Translations under genes and position numbers: made by a program
Assembly: GCF_958295425.1 (NCBI RefSeq)
Contig: NC_081136.1
Location: 14,095,381 to 14,159,380 of the forward strand
DNA: 64,000 nt
Direction: 5' to 3'
From: Solea solea
Lineage: Eukaryota > Chordata > Actinopteri > Pleuronectiformes > Soleidae
The notes under the pieces: generated by a model
Told to the model about the DNA's origin: nothing
The model's input: the letters and a program-made list of their open reading frames with translations, nothing else
Databases searched by the model: none
Part shown: piece after piece, positions 1 to 13,551 of the stretch
Position numbering within the stretch: the first letter of the stretch is position 1
How the letters are laid out: the number at the start of each line of letters is the position of its first letter

Positions 1-853
1 TTTATGCATTTCTAGTTATAACAATGTGATAATCATAAAACACCTTTTAAAGTTTAAAATAGCAAATTAACTATATAAAGTTAGAAGATCTACAGTACTG
101 TGCAAAGGTTTTAAGGCACCACCAGCTTTGCTGTAATTATGTCTGTCAAATTCTGTGAAATACTTGACACTTAGAAGCTGTTTTATTTCTTAAAAACATG
201 TCATTTCAAAACTGCATGCATGTTTGCCGCATTTGTAATTTGTCATATTAAACCAAACCAGTGAAAACAGTTTCAAATAATCCATGTAGTTTAGGACAAT
301 GCAATAATTTGAAATAATAATTGACTAATTAAAATAAGTAGATGACTAAAATCAATTAAAAATACTGCTGCAATAATCTTGACATTATAAAATGAATGTG
401 TGTTGGACTGACTCTGTCTTTAAACAGTGTTGATATTTATAAATTGTAAGAATATTTGTAAGAGGAAACCTATTGGGACAAACTTGTGTGAAACTGCTTG
501 AGAAAACGGATGAAAGCAATTCTTGAAATAGTTTCAACATGGTCCACTATAGAGCCAGCAGGTGGCAGACTTGGCTTTAGGTGAGTGCAGTGCAGTTGGT
601 CTGACTGACAGGGAGGTACTGTAAAAATCCGTTATCAGGTTTACAGCAGAATGAGTGTTGGTAAATCAAATAAAAAATGTAATTGTAAAAGCAGTGTTTT
701 ACTATTTGACTGATACGGCATTAAATCACTTAACGTAACATTTTTTTCTTTTGAACATTTATTTAATACTTTAAAGAAGCATGTCTGTTTTTTTAACGAA
801 ATGTCATGGCCACTTAAAAATACACAGACTTGAAATGTTTCTGATTTCTGTAG
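1..853 (+). other. Intron of the osbp gene with a degenerate repeat end
   Basis: This is AT-rich sequence with no coding potential, ending in the acceptor before position 854. Positions 92-118 (TACAGTACTGTGCAAAGG followed by TTTTAAGGCACC) resemble the termini of a widespread fish DNA transposon of Tc1-like type. That resemblance is from memory and I could not delimit the element. Confidence 0.45.
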
Positions 854-3800
854 GTAAACTTCAACGAGCCCATCTCAATGCTGCAGCGGTTGTCAGAGGA
901 CCTTGAGTACCATGAGCTGCTGGACAAAGCTGCCAAATGCCACAGCTCCCTGGAGCAGATGTGCTACGTGGCAGCCTTCTCCGTGTCCTCATACTCGACC
1001 ACCGTCTACCGCACGGGCAAACCATTCAATCCTCTGCTGGGAGAGACGTATGAGCTTGACCGCCAGAGAGAGAGTGGCTACCGCTCCCTCTGTGAGCAGG
1101 TGGGAGGAAAAAAGAAAATTGAAGGTCCTCCAACTGGGAGGTTAAACTTGAACAAGTAGGATGACTTCAAAAATCCCAATTACTTAGCATTAGGCAAGCT
1201 TTCTCCTTCTTTTTACGACTGGTTTTACATGGGATTGTGTCAGTGAATGATACATACGTATATTTCCACTGCTTGATAAACAAGAAGTTTTTTTTTTGTT
1301 TATTTATCAATTTCTGAGAACAAAACTACATACCAATTGGCCAATTAATAAATATGAATAAGCATAATAATAATGCCAAATATAAAAGAAATGGCAAATA
1401 TAGAATAATTGGTGTACCGCTAGTCTTCATTGTGAAACTACTACACTCATATTGTCTATGCCTCATAGTCTGTACCTTTTTCCCAGGTGAGTCACCATCC
1501 ACCTGCAGCAGCACATCATGTGATTTCTGATCGAGGATGGACTCTGAGGCAGGAAATCACTGTTGCCAGCAAGTTCAGGGGAAAATATCTCTCCATAATG
1601 CCTTTAGGTAAGAGTTGTTCAGAGTCAAAGCATCTCAAGCATGCCATGCGGTTTGATGGTGACGTCTATTTAGGGTGTGATGGGGACATTGCGGGCATTT
1701 CCCGATGGAGAGACAAAAGTAGTGAACAAAACAGTGTACTCATTACTCTGTGAACAGCTCAAGCTCAAGGAATTCATCTGTCACACCTCAGCTTATGAGA
1801 ATGTTGCCTGTCAGAGGTTTATAATAACAAATCATGGACTTGTTCTTTTTTTTTTTTAGGTGAGGGATTTTTAAATATTCGTCTTCACTTCCTCTCTCTC
1901 TCTCTCTCTCCCTATCTCTATGCAGGCACAATTCATGCAGAGTTCGAAAAAGGCAACCATCACTACACATGGAAGAAAGTTACCACCACAGTTCACAACA
2001 TCATTGTTGGAAAATTGTGGATTGACCAGGTGAGAAAGAAAGGGCTCATACTGTCTAAGGCTTTGTATTGAGCAGGAAATTCAGTCAAACACAAACAACC
2101 ATGTGATAGTTGGTGGATTTCCAAAGAGGTCATCAACAATGAGGAATAGGGCTGGGTATTTTTCAACATCCTTAATGATTTGATACCAAGGCCACGATAG
2201 GATATGTATTATGATTTTTTGAATCATGTTCATATTCTGTACTACAAGCATGACTTAAACCATCATTCAACACATAACACATTCATATTTTTTCCATCTC
2301 AGCTACATGGCTAATTCATGCTTTTGCAATAAATAGACAGGTTTATGGAATAATAATGGGCTGTTTAATTTTTAGGATATATTTCAGGAAAAACAAAGTT
2401 AAGTCGCCATTTAAGAAAGCCTTTAAATCCACTGAAAAGTGCACTTTTCTATCAGCAATGACCTACAAATATCTCACACCACATCATATTGTCCCCCATT
2501 TTTCACCCCAACTGGTCGAGGCAGAGGGCTATGTAGATAATGTATGTTATGATTTGGCGCTATATAAATACAATTGAATTGAATAAAAATTTCACCCCAA
2601 ATTTCATTTGAATTTTTTTAAACATGCTTTCTGTTTCCCTTTTAGTCAGGAGAGATTGATGTTGTGAATCACACCACTGGAGACCGCTGCCATCTGAAGT
2701 TTGCTCCTTACAGCTATTTTTCCAGAGATGTAGCCAGAAAGGTGAGAAAATTAACTTTGTTGAAGTTTTCACAGATCCTACATACAACCTTTGTTAATTC
2801 TACTCCACAAACCACCTCTTTATTGTTGCAAAGCCAGGTTTCATGCTTCATTTCATTGTTACTGTTCCTCTTTGATTAAATCTTTCAGTACTTCCTCTTC
2901 TGTAAGTCTGTAATTGTTTCCTTGTGTCGTTGAAGACATTTCCTTATATGACAATTAAGATATACCCTGAATTATTGTAGGGTGAGATGATATAAGATAA
3001 GCCGTTATTATCTCACTTAAGAAGATTTTGTCCGTGGTATTTGAGACAATTATCTTTAGACGATTATCTTATACAATCTGTACCTACATGAAACCTGCAT
3101 AAACCTTGTCAGTGTCAAATATTGCAGATTACCCTCACTGAGATATTGCACATTCCACAAGAAATGGCTAATTATTACCTTAACATAACCCAAGTATCAT
3201 ACTTTATTCCCACAAGACCAGTGGGGTTGTGTTTTATCTGCATTCACTCCATGTCTCTGCAATGTTTTAATCAGCTTCAGCTCTGTTCACTGAACATGCA
3301 CATTTCTTCTTCATTTGTTGTATTTAATACAGCAGCGTCATTTCTAGTACAACTCTTAAGAAGCGCATTCATTTTTAGGCAGTTTGTGTGGTCACAGGTC
3401 ACAAATGCTTTTTGTGAACTTTAGCACTCAGTACTTTACTTCATCTTACTTGATGAAGTCATCTGACTTGATTTTATCTTATTATGGAGTTTGAATGAGG
3501 GACTGAAAAACAGAGTATGAGGAAAACATTAATGGCGAGGGAGCCGGGGGTTTAAAACATTTGTTAACCACTTTTAGGTGACAGGAGTGGTGATGGACAA
3601 AGACGGCAAGGCTCACTATGTGCTGTCTGGGACATGGGATGAGAAGATGGAATTCTCCAGAGTGATGCAGAGCAGCCGAGGTGGAGAGAACGGAACTGAG
3701 GGAAAACAAAAGACTGTTTACCAAACACTGAAAGCCAGAGAAGTGTGGAGGAGGAACTCTCTTCCGTAAGTATGACTACGTGGCAAGGTGTAATGAACCC

Positions 3801-5117
3801 TGTATGTGAGTTTAACCACTAAATCAGTTTAACCTTTCATTACTCTGACATGCATTATGTACCTGTACATCATTGATTACCAAGAACCAGTTTTTAAACA
3901 CATAATTAGCACCATCAAAAAGCTTTTAATCAACTCGTTGAAGCTAGTATGTCTCTTTCTTTTGTGACAGTTTAAAAATCCACTCAAGTGAGCAATTTAA
4001 TGTTATCAATACTGTTTATATATAAGTCTCCCTGTTTATATTAAATTACACATTATTAGCGAGGACTTATTGTTCTTTGTATTATTGTATTTCTGTTTCT
4101 TTTGTAAGTCCATATTCTCACTGATTATTTAAAGATTTAAATTGAAAATGTCAGGTGAGAAGTTCATTTAATAGACGTGAACAACATACCTTCTCAGTCT
4201 TTTTTGAAGCAGAGAATGAAATAATTTGAATCATCCATAGATTGTAACTTTTGCAACTAGTGGAGTCGTCACCTAGTGGCTAATTGCTACTTCTGTCCTA
4301 ATTGCTTGGCTTTACTTTACAAACCAGAAGACTATCTCCATTTTTGTATTTCTGGTCTATGGCATCATTAAATCCGGAGCGCAGTATATCACAGGGTTTG
4401 TAAAATATGTTGGAACACACACACTAGTTAAATCCCTCTGTTGTCTATCTTTGTACATCTCTAGTGAGAGTGCAGAGACCATGTACTACTTCACTGCTCT
4501 GGCCCTGACCCTAAATGAGCCTGAGGAGAGTGTGGCCCCCACTGACAGCCGGCGAAGGCCCGACCAGCGTCTGATGGAGGATGGTCGCTGGGATGAGGCC
4601 AACACTGAGAAGCAGCGGCTGGAGGAGAAGCAGCGCAGCGTCCGACGAGAAAGGGAGAGGGAGGCCGCCAGCCAGCGCACCTCCAGCCAATCAGAAGAAG
4701 GTTAGTCAAGTGTGTGTTAATGTTTAATTTTTTTGTATTCCTCTATACCTTGTATGGGGCTTAATTTTGGAATCAAGGGGTAAAAAAAAATCTCTGTGAT
4801 CCCCTTCTCTCTTCCAAAAGCTGTCGATGAGGATTCTTTTACTGATCCCTCCTTAAAAAGCAAGTATTCCTCTTTTTGTCTCTCACAGGCTTCTAGCTTT
4901 CATTTCTGTTCTAATCATCTGTCTTGATCGCTTTCTTTGAACTTTTTCTGCAACCAATTTATCCTCTCTTTCAGGTGCACCTCATGACAATTATCAGGCG
5001 CTTTGGTTTGAACGCTGTGAGGACCAGATCACAGGTGAGCAAGTCCATCTCTATAAGGGAGGCTACTGGGAAACTAAGGACCATGGGACCTGGGAGGGAT
5101 GCCCAGACATATTTTGA
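854..5117 (+). CDS. osbp: Oxysterol-binding protein, C-terminal part of the sterol-binding (ORD) domain; 3' seven exons, 5' end outside window
   Basis: Seven exons join in frame: 854-1099, 1487-1607, 1926-2029, 2646-2741, 3578-3765, 4465-4700 and 4975-5117 (TGA at 5115-5117), giving 377 visible residues. All introns are GT-AG. The OSBP-family signature EQVSHHPP is split across the first two exons and is followed by GWTLRQEI, KFRGKYLSIMPLGT and HNIIVGKLWIDQSGEI. Near the C-terminus are RPDQRLMEDGRWDEAN, a charged Glu/Arg helix and a CPDIF end, as in vertebrate OSBP. The family carries cholesterol/oxysterol against PI4P between ER and Golgi. The pleckstrin-homology domain and FFAT motif would lie upstream of the window. 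OSBP and OSBP2 are hard to separate here: the ALWFER stretch resembles OSBP, while KGGYWE and the Arg-rich helix resemble OSBP2. The family call is firm and the paralog is not. Confidence 0.93.
1887..1912. repeat. (CT)n microsatellite in an osbp intron
   Basis: A run of CT dinucleotides lies just upstream of the acceptor of the exon at 1926 and probably serves as part of its polypyrimidine tract. Confidence 0.8.
2130..2590. repeat. Dispersed fish repeat fragments in an osbp intron
   Basis: Two pieces look like high-copy teleost repeats. The first is a GGGCTGGGTA block at about 2149. The second is a retroposon-like tail ending in GATTTGGCGCTATATAAATA followed by CAATTGAATTGAATAAA at about 2550-2587. 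A related block recurs on the plus strand at about 39310-39410. I cannot name the families securely. Confidence 0.45.
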
Positions 5118-6470
5118 CCTCTGTGTTAAATGGAAAGTGCCCCGAAGAGACTGAGCCAACAAAGCTGCCTGGTGGCCTGCTTGTACCCCCCATGTGGACA
5201 GCTGTTTTCCTCCACTGGCTCTCTGTTCTAAGAGATCTCCAGAATTGTCACTGCTGTCTCACCCAGAGGGAGCACGGTTTCCTCTGGCTTCTCCTCGAGT
5301 CTTAGCGTCTACCCCTTTGTTGCTGTCACACATCAGAGACGGCTCGAGTGCAACTATATTTGGTGCTGCTTTGACTCGGGCCAGGCTGGACACAAAGGGG
5401 AGGATATAAAATGGGCAGTGCTTCCAAATCTGTAGTAGATCAATCTTAGTTTCTCTCTGCTGAAATCTGTTCAGTCTCTCGGCTCCGGAGTGGAAGAGGT
5501 TTCATGCTGAAAAAACTCCCTGTGAAATGAAATAATGTAGTGTACCTGTTTTCATCCTCAGCATTGTGTGCTTTGTGAATAACTCTAAAAAAAAAAAAGT
5601 GGGTAAAACCTGGGTAATATATAGATTTATATACAGTATAAATATGATTTAAATAATTTCATTCAAATGTCAACTGGTGGCCTTCAACATGTTAGCAAAG
5701 ATTCCTTGTTTATCTCTTTGATTTAGTGTCTTAAAGTAATGAAGTAAAGGTTCTAGTGTGCTTGTGTGTATGACTGCGTATCTGTTCTTCCATCACTTTA
5801 TACCTCTGCTACTTTGCAGGTAAATAAAAAGGAAAAATGGTTAGTCCAAATACCAGTTGACCCTTTATACTGTCATGTGTTCATTGTTTTTGTTTGTTTT
5901 TTAACCAAGGCCTAAAGGAAATTATAGTGATGCAAATTCTGATGTGGGTACAAGGCTTAAATACACTTTCTGTTCACCATAGAAACAAGCAACCTGCAGT
6001 CACCCTCATTTACATCACATCTGAGGAGATGCAATGCTCACATTTATTGCAACTATGACACAACTTTGAAGAAAAACCTAGGAAAAGACTACAAAGCTGT
6101 GAGGTGGCAAAATTTTTTCAAATTAGTGACGTTTTATCCAATAGTTCACAGCAGTTCACAGCACTAGCATAGTATTTAGCCATTTCGCAAATAAAATGAC
6201 AACTAAGTTACATGATGACAGTAAAAAAAAAAATATATATATATTTTTTAAGTGTTGAATACTTGCTGTGATATTTTTTGTGACAGTATCGAATGAATGA
6301 GCAAAGAAAACAAAATGTAAATGCAGTGGTGAAAGTAAATGTCACATGTATTTGCTGAAGAATTCATACATATATGCAAGTACATTTTGACACCAAAACA
6401 TGGGATATTATGTGTGTACAATTCCTGATTCTGTTTGTAAGTGTACTTAAATATGAAGAATAAAGAAACA
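5118..6470 (+). other. osbp: Probable osbp 3' UTR with two candidate poly(A) signals
   Basis: Non-coding sequence follows the osbp stop. AATAAA hexamers occur at 5823-5828 and 6459-6464. Either could end the transcript, and transcript data would be needed to choose. No other gene is visible between 5118 and about 7700. Confidence 0.5.
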
Positions 6471-6861
6471 CAGAATTGAAAAGAATTGCAACTATGATTT
6501 TATAAATGTATAGAATTTCATATTATGGTATTGATAACTGTATTTTCATTATTAGAAGGTCTTTTAATTTTTTCTGGGGAAAAAGGGAGTTTCCATATTT
6601 GACACAGACGGGACACATGACAATGTTAAGCATTTTGTATTAAAAGAAAAACAATCTGTAATAAACACATTCTTTGCTGTCAAAATTAGCTTCCTCATAT
6701 TGTTCCTAATTCAACTTTTTACAATATTGATTGAAGATGAAAGCTTTGTCAAAACAAGTGAAATCTGAACCTCCAGACCTCTAAAATGTCTGAAATGACC
6801 ATTTATAATTCTATAATGAAATTGTCTTTAATATCAGTATATATCAGTATAACAATAGTGT

Positions 6862-6886
6862 ACATATATATACATATGTATACATG

Positions 6887-6952
<66 letters not shown>
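6862..6952. repeat. (TA)n microsatellite
   Basis: An interrupted tract of TATATA/CATATG is followed by an uninterrupted TA run of about 60 bases ending near 6951. It lies between osbp and the acy3-like gene. Confidence 0.95.
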
Positions 6953-6955
<3 letters not shown>

Positions 6956-8065
6956 ATCAGGAAATCTGGGGTTTGGCAAGGTTATTAACCAATATGTCTG
7001 TTATCCTTATTCCAGGTGTTTGTGCATGTTCTGCATCTGCTGAGAACATGTAGCATAAAGATTCAAAGGTGTTTTTGAAGTAGTTTCAAAACAATGCTGT
7101 AGTTTGTTAACCCAGTTTGCCCTCAAAAGCACTTACAAGTTTTATTTCATCATTGTGGTTGTATCTTAATCATTGTAGTGATCCTCTGGTTTTTCATGTA
7201 TTTGGTCAATACTCTTTGAATTGTTTTTAATGTATACTTGATGAAGATGTAAATATATCTGCTAAACATTACTATTTTTCCTTTTTGCATTTAGCCCAAA
7301 GCACCCCTATGCAGTGTATCCTCAAATGACTTTTGAAAACACTGAAGTCTCTTTAATACAATTTTCGTATGTTTTAAAGAAAAAAAAATTATATCCACAG
7401 ATTTACCAATATAGTTATGGACCTTTAAAATCTAATATCAGTGAGGCTACTGTAAAAATATGAGGGAAACGACATAATTGAAGATAAAAAAAGAATTGTA
7501 ACTCAGCCATTTTCACCTTTCCTTCACTGTGTTGAAATCACACCAGCTGTTTCCAAAGATAGAAGCTGCTTGTCTCACTGTAAAAATCACAGGCGCCTCT
7601 CCTGCTGTGTCATGCCAGGAGAATCATTTTTTGCCAACTTTCTGAAAGGCAGACCGGAACCTACCATCCTATACATAGGGCAGAGAGAGAGTTGAGGGAA
7701 GTTGGGGAGGGGCTTATGGTCCAGCTGACCTCACAGCTGTTGGGAGCAGAGGAAGCCACCGATGCACCACATCACACTCGGGGCACACCCTGCTGAAGAT
7801 ACTCTGTAGTACCATGCAACGCCGAGTGGACAAGAGGTGGTAAAGTAGAGGCACGGCAAGAGTTTTCATAACGGGCAGCTACAGACTGTACAGCGAGAGA
7901 TGGAACTGCTGAATCAGTGAAACTGCATGAGAAGGTGGGAGAAGTGTAATAGCCAGGGTGGGTTGGGTAAGATGTACAGTGTGATGCTATGTCACTCTTA
8001 ATTTCTTACTTGTGAATGTGGAGCTGACAGCCCCACTTTTCTTTCTCTCTTTTTTTTTCCCTCAG

Positions 8066-8168
8066 TTCAAAGACTTAAAACAGACCGTGCTGTGTTAGAG
8101 TTCACTCCTTTTGCAGGGTTTAAAGCCACAGCTGCCCCTTTACAGCTCAGCAAGCCAGAAAAATTAGG
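8066..8168 (+). other. Candidate non-coding 5' exon of the acy3-like gene
   Basis: A strong acceptor (long T tract then CCCTCAG, ending at 8065) and a consensus donor (TTAG|GTAAGTC) bracket 103 bases with no long open frame. The next acceptor (CTACTCAG, ending at 8264) opens the coding exon four bases before the ATG. A further upstream exon may end at the GTAAGA donor at 7967. This is splice-site inference only. Confidence 0.45.
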
Positions 8169-8268
8169 TAAGTCTTCACAATTCAATGTCTCCACTTTGT
8201 GTTATAGTTTTATCCACAATGTACACAGTGAATAGTGTAACTAATGTAACTCAACCCTACTCAGCCAG

Positions 8269-11200
8269 ATGGAGGAAGACAAGGTGGCGTGTTTACCAAG
8301 GTTGTCCCGCGTCGCTGTGTGTGGCGGTACGCATGGCAACGAGCTGTCTGGGGTGTACTTGGTGAGAGAGCTGCTGAAGGCGAAGAAGAAAGTGATGGAG
8401 GAGAAGGAGCCAGTGCTGATGGTGCTGTCGAACCCCCGGGCCATGCAGCAGTGCAGCAGATACATAGACACAGACCTGAACCGTTGCTTCACCCAAGCCA
8501 CCCTCAAGTAAGGAGATGATGAGAGGTGAGGATGCTGTGTGACAGCTGTGGCAGATAATCAGCTAATGTTGTGTCCCTCTGTCTCTCAGTGGTCCCACAT
8601 CAGACTTGGCCCCCTATGAGATAAGCAGGTCCCGACAACTGAATGTGATGTTGGGTCCCAAAGGCAGTCCTGAGGCAGTGGATCTCATTTGTGACCTCCA
8701 CAACACCACTGCCAACATGGGCCTGTGCCTCATCACATACTCTGACAGTGATTGGATTTGCCTGCACATATTCAGACACCTACAGGCAAGTTAAAATTTC
8801 ATCATTTACACAAAGGTCCAGTCAGCTCCCCTGTTTTTTAGAAACTTCCCAAAGTTGGTTGCATCAAAATAGTCGCAATGCTAGAAATTTAAAATGCATG
8901 TGACTTGTCTTTTCCAGAGGCAGATGCCCGATGTACCAATGAGGTACATCAATTTTGACGTCTCGCATAAAGAATCATATTCCCTTGATTCAGTTGGAAA
9001 ACATGGTTTTGGTAAGATTGAAGTTTCTATTACAAACTGCTTTGTAGCAGGAGAAAAGTACTTGCAATGTTTTTCATTGAATAAAATCAATTTTCTGCAG
9101 CGATGGAGATTGGCCCTCAGCCCCATGGTGTGGTGAGGTCTAACATCTATAGAGTGATGAAGGATGCAGTGCTGCACATGCTCGACTGGGTCCATTTCTT
9201 CAACTCGGGTACACTGATACTTTTACTTCGTTCTTACTCTGATACCCAACTCTAGAATGGTGCAGGCATTTCATTTTTTTTCAATCGACCACAAATCCCT
9301 AAAATATGGGATTTGTTAAATGTCTTCAAACTATTTGTATTCTGAAATATGTCACAATTTGCAAATATTAGTGTGTATCCTTTGAGCCCGTGTTGGCCTG
9401 AGGCCCACTTCAGTTCTGTTTTGATCTTCAGGGACCATTTTTGAAGGAGGATTTGTGGATGTGTTCACTGTGGTCAGACACATTGACTACCCAAGAGAAA
9501 GGGAGACTCGTAACATCATAGCAGCTATTCATCCTCAACTCCAGGTAAAGTCTGAAACATATTTTTAATGGTGGCATCTAATTTAGCAGATGTGCTTTGT
9601 TGAACTCAATTACAAGTGTGAGTCAGTTAGGACATGGACAACAAATACCTACCTGATAATAGAGTGTAAGACAGTTTTAAACACAGGTTGGTATGAGCAC
9701 AAAAGAAGCAATGCCCTATTGTCCATAGAAAAATAATCTGTTTTTGTTAAAGTATGACCTTTGGAGTGAATTGTGTCTCGTAAGTAACCTCAACTGCTCA
9801 AACACTAGGATTAGTTATCACAACAGGGTGAGGCCTTATCCTGCTTCATACTGAAGTGCAATTATGATGTCAACAACATTGTTTGCATACCCTTACAAGT
9901 CTGCTCTCATTAAAAACTAGGACAGTACACAGTGCATCTAAGGTGTTTTTCTTTACCTAGCAACTACATTAGATGGAGGATTATTCATCAAATGTATTTC
10001 ATTATTTACAGAGACAACAAATTAAAGTGAAAAGGTTTTGCGCTTACAATGTTTGTATTCAGTGAAAACACTTGAGGGTCTTTTACTCAGTGTACAGCAG
10101 GTCAGTTGTACAGTAATGTTAAAGCAGTGACTAATGTGTCCCTAAAAGCAACTGAACGTTGTTGCTATTGCTGTATGTTAACAGAACAGTATGAACTGAT
10201 AATAATGTGAAACTAATGCAAGAGAGAAGGAGTGATCACTTAGGTCACAGGAGTGGTTACAGGTGGATCTATTAAACGGTATGCCATAATTGCACCCTTG
10301 TAAGAGAGATTTGGCAGCGTCGACTGGCATGACAAGCTGTCTTTCTATAAATAACCAGCATCGTGATCGCAATGACGTTTCTGTACGAAACTGTCTCTCA
10401 GGTGACAATTGAGATGTTTACTTCCGTACCTTAGCAGCATTTGGCATGATAACTTGTACATCAAATCCTATTTCATACTTCCAGCAACTTTGGGATAGTT
10501 AGCCACAAATTATCACTATAATTTTCTTTTCTTTTCTTATTTTATTTGGTCAGTTTTGGATGTAAACCCAACTGGAGTTAATGTTTGGTTCAGTTCAAAC
10601 TTTTCTTTGGTGTTTTGTTCTGAAGGGTACAATAACTGTATAAAGAACATGATGTCCTATGAATAAATGAATACTAATATTAATGTCTCACGTTGCACAG
10701 TTCCATAACAATACTCTCTGTACATACTGCCAGAAATGATAAGCAGTGTTCTAGACATACTTGAGTGGCTGATTGTCAACATGGCTTTGTAGTGGACAGG
10801 GATGGGCCACCAACGTAGTCTTGTATTTGTGAAAATGGTGACTGGAATAGCAGCTTCTTTGTATTTCATCACTTAGGCTTCACATTGAGCACTGGAAGTG
10901 AAGTGTGCAATGTGTTGCTTTTGAAAACGGGTTTATTATCTCAGTATCTGAAAACAACAAGGGCCACATTGAGATAAATATAACTTAGACCATTATCACA
11001 ACAAAATCAAATCTCAGAATAGCTGAGTAGGTAACCTTTGATCTCAAGTTTACAGCATTAAAAAATGTGAAAAAACAACAACCAACTCTTTCTAGTTCAG
11101 CTATTCCTTGGCCGCAACCCATTATGATGTTGACACAGAATGGAGAAATAGATCTACCACACACTTTAACTTGTTAGATAAAGAAACAAATGTCAGTGTT

Positions 11201-12125
11201 TTACAGCAACCCTTTATATTATCTTAGCTTGAAAATCAGTTTGATGGCTTACTGACTTGTAAGAGAGAGCATGGTGCCTCTTTCATTTCCTCTCTGCACT
11301 TGGACACACTGGGAATGTTGTGTCTTAATGACAGTCATCAAATTACAGCTAAAATCTGGCCCATCAAGTCTGAACGCCAGTTTTCACAGTGGATGTGTGC
11401 GTGCCGTGCATGATGGCAGCAGTGCTGCTTTTCACCCAGCTCTGTTGTTAATACTGGTAACCTGTCTGCATGCTTTACATAATTTGAAAACCATGAAAGT
11501 GTACTTTTATCTACTCCAAACACTTCTCTGCAGAGTATGAAGCCACACATCCTTCAGTCGTACAACTATTTTGATGGATGAAATGCCACAGTGCTTTTAC
11601 TTTGAAACAGGAACAGGATGGGTTGTGTTTTGAGTATGGATATTGAAGCTGTGGTGAAAGATCATTTTCACTGTATAGTTTCACATGGGCAATGTGTGCC
11701 TAAATGAAAAGAGGGAAGTTCTGCAATGCAGATGTTCCTCTTTCCTACAAGTATAGTATAGGTAAGTTACTGTTATAGGTGATAGGGGCTTTGCTACTTT
11801 CAAAACCATACATACAACAGTGGAGACTGCCTTTCAAGGCCCATTTGTAGCCACTAACCCAAGGATCTGCCTTTCTCCACAGGACAGAGACTTCTGCCTG
11901 CTCCACCCAGGTGATGCCCTGTTCCAGACGTTCTCAGGAGAAACACTGAGTTACAACGGCAATGAACCTCTTTATCCTTTCTTTGTCAACGAATGTGCTT
12001 ATTATGAGAAGGGCATTGCTCTCTACCTGGCGAGAAAGAGGCACGTGATGATTCCTGTGATTCGGGTGCAGACAGAGAAGGAGCAGCAAATTAACAAAGA
12101 GGGATTTGAATCAGAGGAAGAGTGA
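8269..12125 (+). CDS. acy3: Aspartoacylase-family zinc carboxypeptidase, aminoacylase-3 (ACY3) type, complete
   Basis: Six exons join in frame: 8269-8507, 8590-8785, 8918-9011, 9101-9208, 9432-9544 and 11883-12125, coding 330 residues. Human ACY3 and ASPA are slightly over 310. The AstE/AspA fold residues are visible: GGTHGNE with zinc ligands His22 and Glu25, the third ligand His117 in DLHNTTANMG, substrate-binding YIDTDLNR, and the catalytic Glu179 in MEIGPQPHG. INEAAYYEKG-type sequence near the end reads VNECAYYEKG. The family removes acyl groups from N-acetylated amino acids. ACY3 acts on N-acetyl aromatic amino acids and mercapturates, and ASPA on N-acetylaspartate. The sequence looks closer to ACY3, but I cannot exclude another fish paralog. 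The second intron starts with GC instead of GT. AATAAA at 12169-12174 lies 44 bases after the stop. Confidence 0.9.
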
Positions 12126-13551
12126 GCAAGGCCTTTTGAAACACAATGATACTGGTGTGACTTTGTGGAATAAATTGTTTTGTTTTTTAGTTGGGGTTTT
12201 TTTTTTTGGAAAAAAGAAGCTTTTATTGATAGAACAGTCAATTGTCAACACGTGGAGAATGGACAACAGTCACAGGAGATTGGGAACAAATCCACAGCCA
12301 AACAGTTTTTACATTAACACTACTGGGTTCATAGATAGAGTTTATTGTCTGTAAAGGCTGATTTTATCAAATACAATCTGACAGAGATCTCACATAGATG
12401 CGTCGTTTCACAGACATTATTCTACAGACCTTGTTGAGTGTTGTTTCGCTTCATTAATGGGTAATAATGATGTTATTTTTCTTAAAATGTGTTTAATTAC
12501 AGGGATATTTTCAAGGTCAAAAAATATAAATTCACTACTAGGCATTACAGCAATATCCAGATATGTTCAGAATTGGCATTTAAAGTACATTCATAATGCA
12601 GAACAGAGATGGCTCAGTACCCTTACATTGCAGTGACTGTACTTAGTTGAAAATAGCAGTAGCAAAAAAGGAATGACAAAAATCTAAATACAGATATAAA
12701 TCAAATAAATAACAAACACAACTGAATTCACAACATGGATGTGGAAACTCATTTATGAGCATGCGAGGTCAAGAAAACCAAACACAAACTGGTGAAGAAA
12801 CACTATCACTGTTGAGTACATGTAACTTTGTTCTATTCTACAAAAGTCAGTCAAAACAATAATATGCATGTGACCTCAAAGGTTTCAACAAATAAATAAA
12901 TGTCAATTAAGTTTTTTTTTAAAAAAAGGGTGTATTCAACGTCAAGTCTTAACCACAATAATAAAAATGACAATAATGAAAACACAAGGACAGGAATAAC
13001 TTTCAGTGTCCACATTCCTAGACTGGGTCTCAAATCAGCTGGAAAAAAAGGCTGCTTATGCAACTTTAAAAATAAATATCTTTTCATTGTTTGTCTTGCA
13101 GTGCTACAGAGACACACTGAGGGTGTGCCCAGTACACCTGTATGTTACTGCCGAGTGCTTTATATAGAGTAACAAAGGAGGAAATGTCACCACACCCAAC
13201 TGTCATTCCGAGAAAGGGCAGACGGCACAGACACGGACATTTCAACTACATGCTTGAGAGACAGTGGAACAGTCTGTGTTTGACACATTCATACCACATA
13301 TAGTAGCCTACTACATATGACTATTTGTGCATTGCAGTGTGTTCTGGCCTTGTAGTCCAGTGATTATACTGGATTAGAATTGTCTGCAATGAACTTGGTA
13401 CAAGTTTTATTGAGTCTTATTATTACCTATTGTAACAATGGGCATATATTAAAAAGAATAAAATAAAACAAAAAAATAACAGTGGCAGTTTTGTTTTTTT
13501 ATTCTCTCTTGTTACAGTTAAGCAAACCTACTATACTTAACTTGTTGGTTT
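12126..13551. other. Intergenic region between the acy3-like gene and cldnd1
   Basis: AT-rich non-coding sequence. It holds the short acy3-side 3' UTR (AATAAA at 12169) and, for the minus-strand cldnd1 transcript, a TTTATT (AATAAA on minus) at about 13406-13411. I see no other gene. Confidence 0.5.

Noticed and set aside
3122..3424. 100-residue frame in an osbp intron
   Set aside because: It lies wholly inside an intron whose flanking exons join in frame without it.
4821..4863. Possible extra osbp exon bounded by AAAAG and AAGTATT
   Set aside because: The 43-base insertion would shift the frame and meet a stop at once in the last exon. The exon chain without it gives the normal C-terminus.
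11271..11540. 89-residue frame in the long intron of the acy3-like gene
   Set aside because: The flanking exons join in frame without it and no homology is recognisable.
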